Shown here in pieces: positions 51,165 through 60,443 of a stretch of 64,000 nucleotides of DNA (the stretch's first letter is position 1; every line of letters starts with the position of its first letter). The DNA is from Lamprobacter modestohalophilus (lineage in GTDB: Bacteria; Pseudomonadota; Gammaproteobacteria; Chromatiales; Chromatiaceae): positions 1 through 64,000 of the forward strand of contig NZ_NRRY01000017.1 in NCBI RefSeq assembly GCF_016583905.1, in the 5' to 3' direction. Made by a program: the position numbers and the translations under genes. Below the pieces are notes generated by a model. That model was given only the letters and a program-made list of their open reading frames with translations. It ran no database searches and had not been told where the DNA came from.

Positions 51165-52247
51165 TCAAAAAGTCGCAGCCGCCGACGCAAGGCTCCGGCC
51201 GGGCTCACCGATCAGCCAAATCCAGGTTCCCGAAGGCGGCGGCGCAGCACCAGTATCGAGGCGCCGATTGGGAAACATGCCCTGCACCCGGCGTCCAATC
51301 GCCGACAGGCTCTCCGGGCGACCACGCAGCTCGCCGGGGATGGGTCGGTCATAAGCGTCGATCAGCGAGTACATGTATTCAGGCCCAAGCCTGTGGAGGT
51401 CGACGATCAGCAGCGGCACCTGCGCTGACATCGGGATCAACGCCGGTCGCAGGCTGGAGACCAGGAACGGGCCGCTCGAAGACTCGAGCCTGTCCGCCAA
51501 CTCGACATGACCAAACACGCGCAGTTGCCGAGCCAGCGCCACCTGCATCTGCAATGAGAGCCCGGGCAGCGCCCGCTCCGCCAGCGAGGCAGCAGATGAT
51601 CCAGCGTCGGAAGCCTGTTCAGCCTCTGACCCCGCATCAGAAGATAGTCCAGCATCGAACTGACCATCGAGCAAAGGATCGACCTGGACCAAGAAGCCAT
51701 GCTGCCCGCGCGCCGCGCCCGACTCAGCAGGGTCTCCTAGCACATAGGTCTCGATCACGCGCAGCAGCTCATCGTAGGCCGCCGCTTCGGTACCCGGCTG
51801 CGGCCCAACCGGGCCACCGAGGACAAAGGTGTAGAGATCGTAGCCGGGGCGCGCATCCGCATAGAGCTCTGCGAGGCTGTTGGCGCGCTCAGTCTCGACA
51901 TTGCTCGATGAGGGAAGATAGGCCATTGCGTAAAGCACGCCCTGATCGAACACATCGTTATCGAATAGGAGGCCTGCGTTCGGGAAGATCGGCGGCTCGC
52001 CAGATCCTTGCTGGCGCTCAGGGCCGCTCGTCTCGAAGGTGACTGAGGCCGCGGCACTGCCGACCGAGCCCGAGTCAAGTCTGCCACCCGATACACTCGC
52101 CCCGTCCTCCAAGACAGTCGCACGGCCTGCGCGCATCTCGCCCGGCGCCTCGAGCGCATCGCTGCCAGCATCGCGCAAGCCACCAGCGGCGCAGCCCGCA
52201 AGCAGCGCGACGCTGATCAGCACAGGGCTCAGGAGCGTTCCACGCAT
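51165..52247 (-). CDS. lipoprotein of unknown function
   Basis: A 360-aa exported protein with a signal peptide ending in the lipobox LLAGC (Cys19). Low-complexity Ala/Gly/Ser/Asp stretches occur near residues 25-80 and 197-220 (DAGLSSDAGSEAEQASDAGSS), again encoded by degenerate short repeats. The better-ordered parts are FDNDVFDQGVLYAMAYLPSSSNVETERANSLAELYADARPGYDLYTFVLGGP and the C-terminal FPNRRLDTGAAPPPSGTWIWLIG. I recognise no family. It is upstream of, and probably co-transcribed with, the membrane-protein gene. Confidence 0.75.
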   Translation of the reverse strand: MRGTLLSPVLISVALLAGCAAGGLRDAGSDALEAPGEMRAGRATVLEDGASVSGGRLDSGSVGSAAASVTFETSGPERQQGSGEPPIFPNAGLLFDNDVFDQGVLYAMAYLPSSSNVETERANSLAELYADARPGYDLYTFVLGGPVGPQPGTEAAAYDELLRVIETYVLGDPAESGAARGQHGFLVQVDPLLDGQFDAGLSSDAGSEAEQASDAGSSAASLAERALPGLSLQMQVALARQLRVFGHVELADRLESSSGPFLVSSLRPALIPMSAQVPLLIVDLHRLGPEYMYSLIDAYDRPIPGELRGRPESLSAIGRRVQGMFPNRRLDTGAAPPPSGTWIWLIGEPGRSLASAAATF

Positions 52248-52278
52248 CGATGTCTCATCACGGAGGTCACGGAGGTTT

Positions 52279-52318
52279 ATCAGGGGGCAATGCGGTTAAT
52301 CAGGGGGCAATGCGGTCT
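52279..52318. repeat. 20-nt tandem duplication
   Basis: ATCAGGGGGCAATGCGGTTA at 52279-52298, followed by ATCAGGGGGCAATGCGGTCT at 52299-52318. A 9-nt duplication (TCACGGAGG) precedes it at 52258-52275. Confidence 0.9.
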
Positions 52319-52495
52319 ATCGGGCTAGAATCCGTGAACGGCCAGCAGACGCGCATCATAGCTGATCCGCGCCCCCGGCATCAGCGCCGACTCAGGATGC
52401 CAGTTGCGAAAGCCACCCTCGAGCCTTAAATCACCGACACAACGGCGGCAACGATGATCTTGGCCCGCCGGCAAACCGAGCGAGCGGCCTCAGGC

Positions 52496-53101
52496 ATGAT
52501 GGACAAACCCTTTTCTCCTTCCAGCGAGGAGAACAAACAGCCGATCCTTGAGGTCATTGCGCCAAGGCTCACCTCGGCGCGCTCGGTGCTCGAGATTGGC
52601 AGCGGCACCGGCCAGCACGGCGTCCACTTCGCCGCTGCCTTGCCGCAGTTGCGCTGGCAATGCACCGATGTGGCCTACCACCTGCCCGGGATCAGGCTGT
52701 GGATCGAGGAGGCAGGACTGCCAAACCTGCCTGCCCCGCTGGAACTCGACGTCGATGCCGACTGGATCGACGCGTTCAGCGGCACTGACTATGACGCGAT
52801 CTATAGCGCCAATACCGCCCATATCATGTCATTGGCGCAGGTTGAGCGGATGTTTACCGGCGTCGGCGCACTGCTACCAAGCGAGGGCCTGTTCCTGCTC
52901 TACGGACCCTTTAGCGTCGATGGCCAGCACAACAGCGAGAGCAATGCCCTCTTTGATCGCTCACTGCGCCTGCGCGACTCCCTCAGTGGTGTCCGCGACC
53001 TGCGCGATCTCGAGCGCTTTGCCGCTGCTGCCGGTCTCGCACTCGAGGCCGATATCGCCATGCCAGTGAACAACCGCACCCTGCTCTGGCGCCGGCGCTA
53101 A
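52496..53101 (+). CDS. DUF938 SAM-dependent methyltransferase-like protein
   Basis: A protein of about 201 aa of the DUF938 family. The opening KPFSPSSEENKQPILEVIAP, the SAM-binding VLEIGSGTGQHGVHFA (motif I) and DYDAIYSANTAHIMS are family hallmarks. Substrate is unknown. Start at 52496 or 52499 (two adjacent ATGs); ribosome-binding site is weak. It is convergent with the Hsp20 gene across a hairpin. Confidence 0.88.
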   Translation: MMDKPFSPSSEENKQPILEVIAPRLTSARSVLEIGSGTGQHGVHFAAALPQLRWQCTDVAYHLPGIRLWIEEAGLPNLPAPLELDVDADWIDAFSGTDYDAIYSANTAHIMSLAQVERMFTGVGALLPSEGLFLLYGPFSVDGQHNSESNALFDRSLRLRDSLSGVRDLRDLERFAAAAGLALEADIAMPVNNRTLLWRRR

Positions 53102-53124
53102 GATCAAGAAAAAGCAGATAAACG

Positions 53125-53148
53125 AAGCCCGGCCGAACTGCCGGGCTT
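53125..53148 (-). terminator. hairpin terminator between convergent genes
   Basis: 8-bp stem AAGCCCGG/CCGGGCTT with an 8-nt loop. On the minus strand it is followed by a T-rich stretch (CGTTTATCTGCTTTTT), so it most likely ends the Hsp20 transcript. Confidence 0.55.
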
Positions 53149-53264
53149 AGGCCATGAAACCGCGAGCAAACCGCCAGCAACCGTCCGCTGCTGCGATGCT
53201 CCGGTCGCATCAGCTCAGGTTACGGCCAGCCCACTGGCGATCGCTTTGCGGCTCAATTGACCTC

Positions 53265-53774
53265 TCACTTGACCTCGATCTTCTGCCGCTTCGTCTCCTC
53301 TCGCTTCGGCAGATGCACTTCGAGGATTCCGTTCTTGAAGCTCGCATCAACTGCCTCGGTGTTGAGGCCTGTCGGCAGCCGGATGCTACGACTGAAGGCA
53401 CCGTGAACGATCTCGGAACGGTAGAGATGATCACCTTCCTGAGTCTCCTCATGCTGGCGCTCACCATGAATGGTCAGCAGATCGCCGGCCAAGTCAAGGT
53501 GTAGATGCTCCTTATCGATACCCGGTACCTCCGCACGGATGAGCAGTTCGTCATCCCGATCCACCATGTCCACACGCGGAACACGGATATCAAGATCAGG
53601 CTGGAACGGTGCCCAATCCGGCCACAGGCTCCGAAACGGCTGCAGCACACCTCGGTTCATCATGCGATCGAAGGCGCGATCCATATCGTCGAGCCAACGA
53701 TTCTCCCGTACTTGCAGCGTTTGCGCCTGTTTTCTCCCAGTCTCTTTCTTCAGTGATTTCTCTTTCGTGCTCAT
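53265..53774 (-). CDS. Hsp20/alpha-crystallin small heat-shock protein
   Basis: A 169-aa ATP-independent holdase. The alpha-crystallin domain (about residues 65-160) contains the DELLIRAEVPGIDKEHLHLDL and LTIHGER strands and the SFKNGILEVHLPK segment (the A-x-x-x-G-V/I-L motif variant). The C-terminal IxI-type anchor is weak (IEV). The leader has an unusual triple Shine-Dalgarno: GTAGGAGG occurs in two exact 16-nt tandem copies plus a third partial copy. Confidence 0.92.
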   Translation of the reverse strand: MSTKEKSLKKETGRKQAQTLQVRENRWLDDMDRAFDRMMNRGVLQPFRSLWPDWAPFQPDLDIRVPRVDMVDRDDELLIRAEVPGIDKEHLHLDLAGDLLTIHGERQHEETQEGDHLYRSEIVHGAFSRSIRLPTGLNTEAVDASFKNGILEVHLPKREETKRQKIEVK

Positions 53775-53818
53775 GCTAGTCCTCCTACTTGCTAGTCCTC
53801 CTACTTGCTGCCTCCTAC
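53775..53818 (-). promoter_or_regulatory. triplicated Shine-Dalgarno leader of the Hsp20 gene
   Basis: GCTAGTCCTCCTACTT is present twice back to back (53775-53790, 53791-53806), followed by GCTGCCTCCTAC. Read on the minus strand, three GTAGGAGG sites precede the ATG, the nearest with 6 nt spacing. Confidence 0.75.
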
Positions 53819-53877
53819 ACCTTAAACATAGATCAGAGAAGACCAGGTGGCAAGGTCAGGATAGATCAGGAAAACCC

Positions 53878-54927
53878 TTATTGAACAACGGACTGAGAGG
53901 CAACACGCTGCGACAGCGAAGGGCCACGACGCCAGAACTGGCGGAGCCCACCCCGGGTCAACTGCCAACGGCGACCATCGCAGAGATCGAGCTCGATGGC
54001 AGCGAGCTGGCCCGCGCGCAAGGCGGCGAATGCGCCCTCCAAGCGGGTCTCCAAACGCGCCGCAGCCACCGTCCAGAGCTCGGCATCGGCGTCGAGCATG
54101 CCGTCTGACATCTCATCGGCAACCATCAAGGTGCCAGGCTGATCGACGGGCGCCGCGGCTGACAAGACCTCGAGCCCGGCGGCCGCCGCCAAGCCCCGCG
54201 CCAAGGCATGATCAGTGCAGAGTCGCGACCAGCATCGCGAGCGATTCGGCTCCAACGCCAGCGGCTGCCAGTGCCCAGCGCCCGAGATCCAGAGCGCATT
54301 CACCGCCGGTCGCCCACGCTCCTGCCGCGCCTGGTTGACCGGCGACTGGAACAGCAGCATCTGCAGCTCGGTCATCAGCGCAGCCCAACGGCGCGCGTCC
54401 GGGCCAGTCGGCAAGAAGCCATCGATGTGGCGCCCGATCACAGTCTCGAGCGGATGCGTCTCGATCTGCGGCGACTCGGCCAGCTCCAGGTACCAGCGCG
54501 AGGCCACCGGCGCCACCAGCCGCAGTCCATCGTCGACAAGATGCGCGTTGACCTCCTGGACCAGCGCATCGGCTTCCGCCTGGCTGATGCCAAGATGGCG
54601 AGCATCAAACAACCGCAGCTGATCGCGATCCGGGCGCAGATGAACTGGATCGGCCTGCAGCACCACGCCCTGTCGATCCCAGCTCGGGGCATCCGCGGCG
54701 CGCGCATAGGGCGCACTCGACGCCGCACCGAACAGCTGCAACAAACGCTGTGTCAAGCCAGTTGGCTCGACCTGGGCCTTAGCATGCGGCGACCGACCGC
54801 GCTTGAGCAGCAGGTCGAGCACCGGTGTTGCTGGGACTTGCTCAGGCAACAGCGGCACCGGACCCAGCAGACCCGGCGCAAGCACCCGTAACCCCGCCTG
54901 GGCCCCCTGGTCATGCTCGGTCATCAT
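53878..54927 (-). CDS. RpfE-like phosphoglycerate mutase-related protein
   Basis: A 349-aa protein resembling the proteobacterial family annotated as regulatory protein RpfE or phosphoglycerate-mutase-like. Recognised stretches are ATPVLDLLLKRG, VVLQADPVHLRPDRDQLRL, the SRWYLEL strand, and the TELQMLLFQSPVNQARQERGRPAVNALWISGAG block. The true enzyme's metal-binding residues are not evident, so catalysis is doubtful. Role unknown; in other genomes such genes often sit near recJ. Here it is followed (minus strand) by the Hsp20 gene and preceded by prfC. Confidence 0.72.
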   Translation of the reverse strand: MMTEHDQGAQAGLRVLAPGLLGPVPLLPEQVPATPVLDLLLKRGRSPHAKAQVEPTGLTQRLLQLFGAASSAPYARAADAPSWDRQGVVLQADPVHLRPDRDQLRLFDARHLGISQAEADALVQEVNAHLVDDGLRLVAPVASRWYLELAESPQIETHPLETVIGRHIDGFLPTGPDARRWAALMTELQMLLFQSPVNQARQERGRPAVNALWISGAGHWQPLALEPNRSRCWSRLCTDHALARGLAAAAGLEVLSAAAPVDQPGTLMVADEMSDGMLDADAELWTVAAARLETRLEGAFAALRAGQLAAIELDLCDGRRWQLTRGGLRQFWRRGPSLSQRVASQSVVQ

Positions 54928-55063
54928 TGCACCTCAGTCAGGCTTGATGGATAGCAACAGCAAGGATCTGTTTCCATCCGTGTCCATCCGTGGTTCTCAG
55001 TCTTTAGGACGAGGGTATGAGGTTTATCGGAAATCGTTTAACGCCCTTGGCAAACCTCAAACC

Positions 55064-56644
55064 TCAAAGCTCACGCGTGGCGAGGAAGCGGATCTCCGGC
55101 CAACGCTCCTGGGTCAGGTCGAGATTGACCCGCGTCGGTGCCAGGTACACCAGCTGATCGTCGCCATCCAAGGCCAGGTTCTCGTAGGCCTTCTCCTGGA
55201 AGCGCGCAAGCATCTTCGGGTCATCGCACTCGACCCAGCGGGCGGTATTCACGCTGACCGCCTCAACCACCGCCTCGACCCCGTATTCGCCCTTGAGCCG
55301 ATAGGCGGCCACCTCGAACTGCAGCACACCGACCGCGCCGAGGATGATGTCGTTGTTCTTCAGCGGCCGAAAGACCTGGGTCGCGCCCTCCTCACACAGC
55401 TGTAGTACGCCCTTCTGCAAGGCCTTGGTCTTCAGTGGGTCTTTGAGCACCACGCGCCGGAACAGCTCGGGGGCGAAATAGGGCACACCCTCGTACTTGA
55501 GGTCTTCGCCCTCGGTGAAGGTATCCCCGATCTGGATGGTGCCATGGTTGTGCAGGCCGATGATGTCGCCCGGCCAGGCCTCCTCGACCTGCCGCCGCTC
55601 GTCGGCCTGGAAGGTGATGGCATTGGCCACCTGCACCGACTTGCCGATGCGCACATGGCGCATCTTCATGCCCTTCTTGTAGCTACCCGAGCAGACACGC
55701 AGGAAGGCGACGCGGTCGCGATGCGCCGGGTCCATGTTGGCCTGGATCTTGAAGACGAAGCCTGAGAATTTCGGCTCGCTCGGCTCGACCGGCCGCTCAC
55801 GGGTCGTCCGCGCCAATGGCGGCGGCGCGTACTCGACGAAGGCATCGAGCAGCTCCTTGACACCGAAGTTGTTGATCGCCGAGCCGAAGAACACCGGCGT
55901 CTGCTGACCGGCCAGGTAGTCATCCAGATCCAGAGGATGGCTCGCGCCTTGCACCAGCTCCAGTTCCTCGCGCAGCTCATCGGCCTGGTCGCCAAGCAGT
56001 TCGTCCATGCGCGGGTTGTTCAGCCCCTCGATCACCTCGCCGGATTGGATGTGACCGCCGTGTGTCGCACTGAATAGATGGGTGCGATCATGGCGCAGGT
56101 CGTAAACGCCCTTGAAGCGTTTGCCCATGCCGATCGGCCAGGTCACCGGCGCGCAGCGGATCTGCAGCACGTTCTCGATCTCATCCAAGACCTCAATCGC
56201 ATCCCGCCCCTCGCGGTCGAGCTTGTTGACGAAGGTCAGGATCGGTGTGCTGCGCAGCCGGCAGACATCCATCAGCTTGATGGTCCGCTCCTCGACGCCC
56301 TTGGCGACATCGATCACCATCAGGGCCGAGTCGACCGCGGTCAGGGTGCGATAGGTATCCTCGGAGAAGTCGCCATGGCCCGGGGTATCGAGCAGGTTGA
56401 CGATCGACTCATGGTAAGGAAACTGCATCACCGAGGAGGTGACCGAGATGCCGCGCTGCTTCTCCAGCTCCATCCAGTCGGAGGTCGCATGGCGCGCCGC
56501 CTTGCGGCCCTTGACGGTACCCGCGAGCTGGATGGCGCCGCCGAATAGCAGCAGTTTCTCGGTTAAGGTGGTCTTACCGGCATCTGGATGCGAGATGATC
56601 GCAAAGGTACGCCGGCGGTGGAGCTGTTCTTCCAGCTGGGACAT
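55064..56644 (-). CDS. prfC: peptide chain release factor 3
   Basis: A 526-aa translational GTPase that recycles RF1/RF2 after termination. GTPase motifs: [13 protein letters not shown] (G1, about residues 18-30), [14 protein letters not shown] (G3) and NKLDREG (G4). The RF3-specific VTSSVMQF and the C-terminal RF3 domain ([21 protein letters not shown]) are present. Length and motif order are as in the family. Confidence 0.98.
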   Translation of the reverse strand: MSQLEEQLHRRRTFAIISHPDAGKTTLTEKLLLFGGAIQLAGTVKGRKAARHATSDWMELEKQRGISVTSSVMQFPYHESIVNLLDTPGHGDFSEDTYRTLTAVDSALMVIDVAKGVEERTIKLMDVCRLRSTPILTFVNKLDREGRDAIEVLDEIENVLQIRCAPVTWPIGMGKRFKGVYDLRHDRTHLFSATHGGHIQSGEVIEGLNNPRMDELLGDQADELREELELVQGASHPLDLDDYLAGQQTPVFFGSAINNFGVKELLDAFVEYAPPPLARTTRERPVEPSEPKFSGFVFKIQANMDPAHRDRVAFLRVCSGSYKKGMKMRHVRIGKSVQVANAITFQADERRQVEEAWPGDIIGLHNHGTIQIGDTFTEGEDLKYEGVPYFAPELFRRVVLKDPLKTKALQKGVLQLCEEGATQVFRPLKNNDIILGAVGVLQFEVAAYRLKGEYGVEAVVEAVSVNTARWVECDDPKMLARFQEKAYENLALDGDDQLVYLAPTRVNLDLTQERWPEIRFLATREL

Positions 56645-56787
56645 GATCTCTAGCTGCCGTGGTTGGCGCGTCGCAAAACCCGCTAGTGTAACCGAGGCTT
56701 GGCTGTGGCGGTGTCAGAACCTAAACGATCAGGCCCGGATCGCTGCTCGTGCTAGTGTATGAATTGGTTCTGATGATGGGTGAATTC

Positions 56788-58461
56788 ATGCCGATTAGCC
56801 TACCAATCCTCGATCCATTCACCGAGCTGGCGCTGCTGCTGGTCCTCGCGGCGGCGGCGGGCGCGCTCGCGGTGCGACTGCGCCAGCCAGTGCTGATCGC
56901 CTACATCATCGTCGGTATCGCGGTCGGTCCGGCCGGGTTCGAGCTGGTGAAATCGCACGATCAGGTCAGCGTACTGGCGCAGATCGGCGTCTCGGTGCTG
57001 CTGTTCGTGGTCGGGCTCAAGCTCGATCTCACGCGCGTGCGCGACATCGGCAAGGTTGCGCTGGCCACCGGCCTAGGCCAGCTCGCCTTCACCATCGTCT
57101 TCGGCTTCCTGCTCATCCTGGCGCTTGGCAAAGGCGTGGTCGAAGCGCTCTATATCGCCGTCGCCCTGACCTTCTCGAGCACCATCATCATCGTCAAGCT
57201 GCTCTCGGACAAGGGCGAGCTCGATGCCTTGCACGGGCGCATCGCCATCGGCTTCCTGATCGTGCAGGACATCGCCGTGGTGGTGGCGATGATGGCGATG
57301 AGCGCGCTCGGCACTGGCGGCGACGCGCCAGCCTGGGAGATCGCCGTCTCGCTACTGGGTCGCATCCTCGGCGCGGCCCTGCTGATGTTCCTGCTCATGC
57401 GTTATCTGATCCCGCCCCTGCTGCGCAGCATGGCGCGCTCGCAGGAACTGCTGTTGATCTTTGCCATCGCCTGGGGCACCGGGCTGGCCGCACTCGGCGA
57501 ATGGGTTGGTTTTTCTAAAGAGGCCGGGGCCTTCCTGGCCGGATTCTCGCTCGCCTCCACCGTCTACCGCGAGGCGATCAGCGCGCGCCTGAGTGGCATC
57601 CGTGATTTCCTGCTGCTGTTTTTCTTCGTCGACCTGGGCGCCGAGCTCGATTTCTCAACCCTCGGCGCCGAGGTCTTGCCGGCGATCCTGCTCTCGCTCT
57701 TCGTGCTCATCGGCAATCCGCTGATCGTCATGGCCATCATGGGCGTGATGGGCTACCGCAAGCGCACCGGCTTCCTGGCCGGACTGACCGTCGCCCAGAT
57801 CAGCGAGTTCTCGATCGTCTTCATCGCCATGGGCATTGGGCTTGGCCACATCGGCGTCGAGGCGCTTGGCGTGACGACCCTGGTCGGTATCGTCACCATC
57901 ACCCTGTCAACCTATATGATCCTGTATTCCCAGCCGTTGTATCGGTTGCTGGCGCCGCTGCTCGGCGTCTTCGAGCGCCGCACGCCCTTCCGCGAGATCG
58001 CGGCGGAAGCGCAGGTGTCCGCGGATCTGCGCCCTCAGGTATTAGTGCTTGGTCTCGGCCGCTATGGGCTACGCTTGGCGAGGCGCTTGCGTGCCGCAGA
58101 TCTGCGCGTGCTGGGGGTTGATTGTGACCCTGATCTGGTGCGTAGCCTTGCTCAAGACCCACTCCCGGTCTGCTTTGGCGATGGCCACGACCCGGCGTTT
58201 CTCGACACCTTGCCGTTGGATGGCTTGCAATGGGTGATCAGCACCCTGCCGGATATCGACTCGAATCGGATGCTGTTACAGGCCTTGGCGGAGCGCCGCT
58301 TCAACGGCGAGATCGCCGTAGTTGCGCGCGATGAGGCCCGTGGCGCCCAGCTCTGGCGTGCCGGGGCGCCGATCATCCTCTACCCGTTCCGCGATGCAGT
58401 GGATTTCGCCGCTGACAACATCATCGACATCCAGCGCAAACGCACCGCTGAAGGGCGCTAG
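56788..58461 (+). CDS. Kef/CPA2-type cation:proton antiporter with TrkA-N domain
   Basis: This protein of about 557 aa has twelve to thirteen membrane helices of the Na+/H+ exchanger (CPA2) family: an N-terminal LRQPVLIAYIIVGIAVGPAG, the conserved ALTFSSTIIIVKLLSD and GFLIVQDIAVV segments, and the pore region FSKEAGAFLAGFSLAST. A cytosolic TrkA-N/RCK nucleotide-binding domain follows (VLVLGLGRYGLRLARRL, DCDPDLVRS). It probably exports K+ (or Na+) in exchange for protons. Start could also be GTG 56749 or ATG 56773; 56788 matches the family N-terminus best. It lacks the ancillary KefF/KefG gene. Confidence 0.92.
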   Translation: MPISLPILDPFTELALLLVLAAAAGALAVRLRQPVLIAYIIVGIAVGPAGFELVKSHDQVSVLAQIGVSVLLFVVGLKLDLTRVRDIGKVALATGLGQLAFTIVFGFLLILALGKGVVEALYIAVALTFSSTIIIVKLLSDKGELDALHGRIAIGFLIVQDIAVVVAMMAMSALGTGGDAPAWEIAVSLLGRILGAALLMFLLMRYLIPPLLRSMARSQELLLIFAIAWGTGLAALGEWVGFSKEAGAFLAGFSLASTVYREAISARLSGIRDFLLLFFFVDLGAELDFSTLGAEVLPAILLSLFVLIGNPLIVMAIMGVMGYRKRTGFLAGLTVAQISEFSIVFIAMGIGLGHIGVEALGVTTLVGIVTITLSTYMILYSQPLYRLLAPLLGVFERRTPFREIAAEAQVSADLRPQVLVLGLGRYGLRLARRLRAADLRVLGVDCDPDLVRSLAQDPLPVCFGDGHDPAFLDTLPLDGLQWVISTLPDIDSNRMLLQALAERRFNGEIAVVARDEARGAQLWRAGAPIILYPFRDAVDFAADNIIDIQRKRTAEGR

Positions 58462-58531
58462 GCGATGACCGGAACAGCGCGTAGCGAGCGAAAAGACCCG
58501 CAAGGCGGGCTGCGCTTTGACAGCAATCGCC

Positions 58532-59512
58532 TTAGGCAACGACTGGGCAGATGAAGCCCGCGGGCTTCACCGCCAACACCGCGCAGTCGATCCGCTGCAG
58601 CACTGCCTCAGCGGTATTGCCGATCAACAGCCCGGAAATACCCGTGCGTCCCAGCGTCCCCAGCACCAGGATGTCGGCTTCAATACGCTTCGCGAGCGCC
58701 GGCAGCTCCTCGCGCGGAGAGCCTTTGCGCAGATGCCGTATCGGTTTCAGCCAGCGCAAGGCCTCGGCGCCGAGCCGGGACTCGAGATCCGCCAATGCCT
58801 GTTCCAGCGCCTGGCTATGACTGCGGCGCTCGGCCTCGATGTAGGCAGTGATCTTGGTCTCGGCCGGTGTCACGATCATGCCGCCGCGCAAGATCGGCTC
58901 GCCGAGCGCGGCCCAGACGTGCGCGACGTGCAATTCGGCAAATTCCGAGGTCGCAAGCGTGGCCGCGAGATCCAGGATGGTAGCATTCAGCGCCTGCTGC
59001 TGCGCTTGCTCCTTGTTCGACGCAAGCGGCTCCACATCTACCGCCGCCAGCACACGGCGGTAATTCAAGTCATCCTGCGGTCGGCCCAGCCAGAGCGGGC
59101 AGGGACATTTGCGCAGCAGATGCAGGTCCTCGCTGCCGAACAACGCGGCCATCGGCGGCTTATCGCCAACGCATTTCATGACCAGGTCGTGGTCGTGCCG
59201 CAACACCTCCCGAATCACCTCGACAAACAGTTTTCCGGTCAGCACCTTGGTCTCGATCGCGACCCTCCCTCGCAGTGGCTCGACCAGCGCACTTAGGCGC
59301 TGCTGACTCTCAGCAAGGCTCGCCGCTTGCAGGTCATCAGTCGTCAGATCCAGGCCTTCCAATGGTGTTCCAGCCGGTAGCGACTCGATCACCGAGACCA
59401 CCTTGAGCCGGGCCTGATTGCCTCGCGCTAACGCGACGGCACGCTCCAGACCGCAAGGCTGCTCGGCCTCCTGATCCAAGACATAGAGGATGTTGGTAAA
59501 GTGCTTCATCAC
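58532..59512 (-). CDS. tandem universal stress protein (UspE-like)
   Basis: A 326-aa cytosolic protein of two Usp domains. The N-terminal domain starts HFTNILYVLDQ and has a degenerate nucleotide loop (VGDKPPMAALFGSEDLHLLRKCPCPLWL). The C-terminal domain has the ATP-binding GTLGRTGISGLLIGNTAE loop and the terminal DCAVLAVKP. The tandem arrangement and length match UspE. Role in stress survival is inferred from family. It is convergent with the antiporter gene. Confidence 0.92.
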   Translation of the reverse strand: MMKHFTNILYVLDQEAEQPCGLERAVALARGNQARLKVVSVIESLPAGTPLEGLDLTTDDLQAASLAESQQRLSALVEPLRGRVAIETKVLTGKLFVEVIREVLRHDHDLVMKCVGDKPPMAALFGSEDLHLLRKCPCPLWLGRPQDDLNYRRVLAAVDVEPLASNKEQAQQQALNATILDLAATLATSEFAELHVAHVWAALGEPILRGGMIVTPAETKITAYIEAERRSHSQALEQALADLESRLGAEALRWLKPIRHLRKGSPREELPALAKRIEADILVLGTLGRTGISGLLIGNTAEAVLQRIDCAVLAVKPAGFICPVVA

Positions 59513-59625
59513 TGATCCGCGCCTCGGTAAAGGATGCGTGTCTTGGCTAACAGTCGCTTCGGCAAGTCTCTCGGTCCAGCCTCAAGATACCTGGGATCCG
59601 AGCAAGGCGGGCGCCATCTGCTGTG

Positions 59626-59653
59626 CATCCTGTTGACAACATCCTGTTGACAA
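59626..59653. repeat. 14-nt exact tandem duplication
   Basis: CATCCTGTTGACAA at 59626-59639 and 59640-59653, 53 nt upstream of the Hen1-like gene. Each copy contains TTGACA, a perfect -35 consensus, so the duplication doubles a promoter element. Confidence 0.85.
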
Positions 59654-59705
59654 CATTCTAGCCTCGAAGGTCATAGTGAACCTTCACTGAACCTTATCGT
59701 CGACT

Positions 59706-60398
59706 TTGATGCACTGGAATCACGAAGCCACCACAGCACTGCATGAAGAGCGCCTCGAGGCAGTCATCGACGCCGTGCGAGCAAGCGGCGCCCGTAGCCT
59801 GCTCGATCTTGGCTGTGGCGACGGGGATCTGCTGGTGCGACTCGCGCAGGAGCCCGGGCTCGAGCGACTCCTAGGACTCGATCTCGATGCCCGCAGCCTG
59901 GAACAGGTGCGACTGCGGCTCGATGCGATCGCCACCGAGCCAGGCAAGACGCCTGGTAGCAACCACCATCCACTCGATCACAGCATCGAACTGCGGCACG
60001 GTTCGCTGTGCAAACCCGATGCGGGCCTCCTCGGCTTCGACTGCGTCCTCCTGATCGAGACCATCGAGCACATCGACCCTCGGGATCTGGCCCAAGTGGA
60101 GCAAGCAATCTTTGCCCGGATGCGCCCGCAAACGGTGATCATCACCACCCCGAATGCCGAGTACAACCCGCTGCTCGAGGTGCCTCCGAACCGCTTTCGC
60201 CATCCCGATCATCGCTTTGAATGGGACCGCCCGCGGTTCCAGCGCTGGGCGCGTGGTGTTGCGCAACGGCACGGCTACGGGCTCCGCTGCCGCGACATCG
60301 GCGGCGTGCATCCGGTTTATGGCGGCGCCAGCCAGATGGCGCTGTATCGGCGCGACCGACCTGAGCAGGCGCAACCGCGTCCAGGCGGATGGCTCTGA
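59706..60398 (+). CDS. Hen1-type RNA 2'-O-methyltransferase domain protein
   Basis: A 230-aa SAM-dependent methyltransferase resembling the catalytic half of Hen1. SAM motif I is SLLDLGCGDGDLL. The metal-ligand segment is ETIEHIDPRDL (Glu-x-x-Glu-His). The TTPNAEYN motif and FRHPDHRFEWDR complete the active site that methylates the 3'-terminal ribose of RNA. Bacterial Hen1 is normally about twice this length, with an N-terminal HEN1_L half, and sits next to Pnkp in an RNA-repair operon. Both are absent here, so it is an orphan catalytic domain; substrate unknown. Confidence 0.82.
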   Translation: MMHWNHEATTALHEERLEAVIDAVRASGARSLLDLGCGDGDLLVRLAQEPGLERLLGLDLDARSLEQVRLRLDAIATEPGKTPGSNHHPLDHSIELRHGSLCKPDAGLLGFDCVLLIETIEHIDPRDLAQVEQAIFARMRPQTVIITTPNAEYNPLLEVPPNRFRHPDHRFEWDRPRFQRWARGVAQRHGYGLRCRDIGGVHPVYGGASQMALYRRDRPEQAQPRPGGWL

Positions 60399-60443
60399 AT
60401 CCGAGCGCCAGGATCGCAACAGTGAATCCAGTGCAGCGGCGGG

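Noticed and set aside
52325-52474. A 49-codon minus-strand ORF with TTG start and a CxxC motif, overlapping the leader of the DUF938 gene
   Set aside because: Codon pattern is plausible, but there is no ribosome-binding site, no recognised family, and it overlaps the opposite-strand gene start region. Not strong enough to call.
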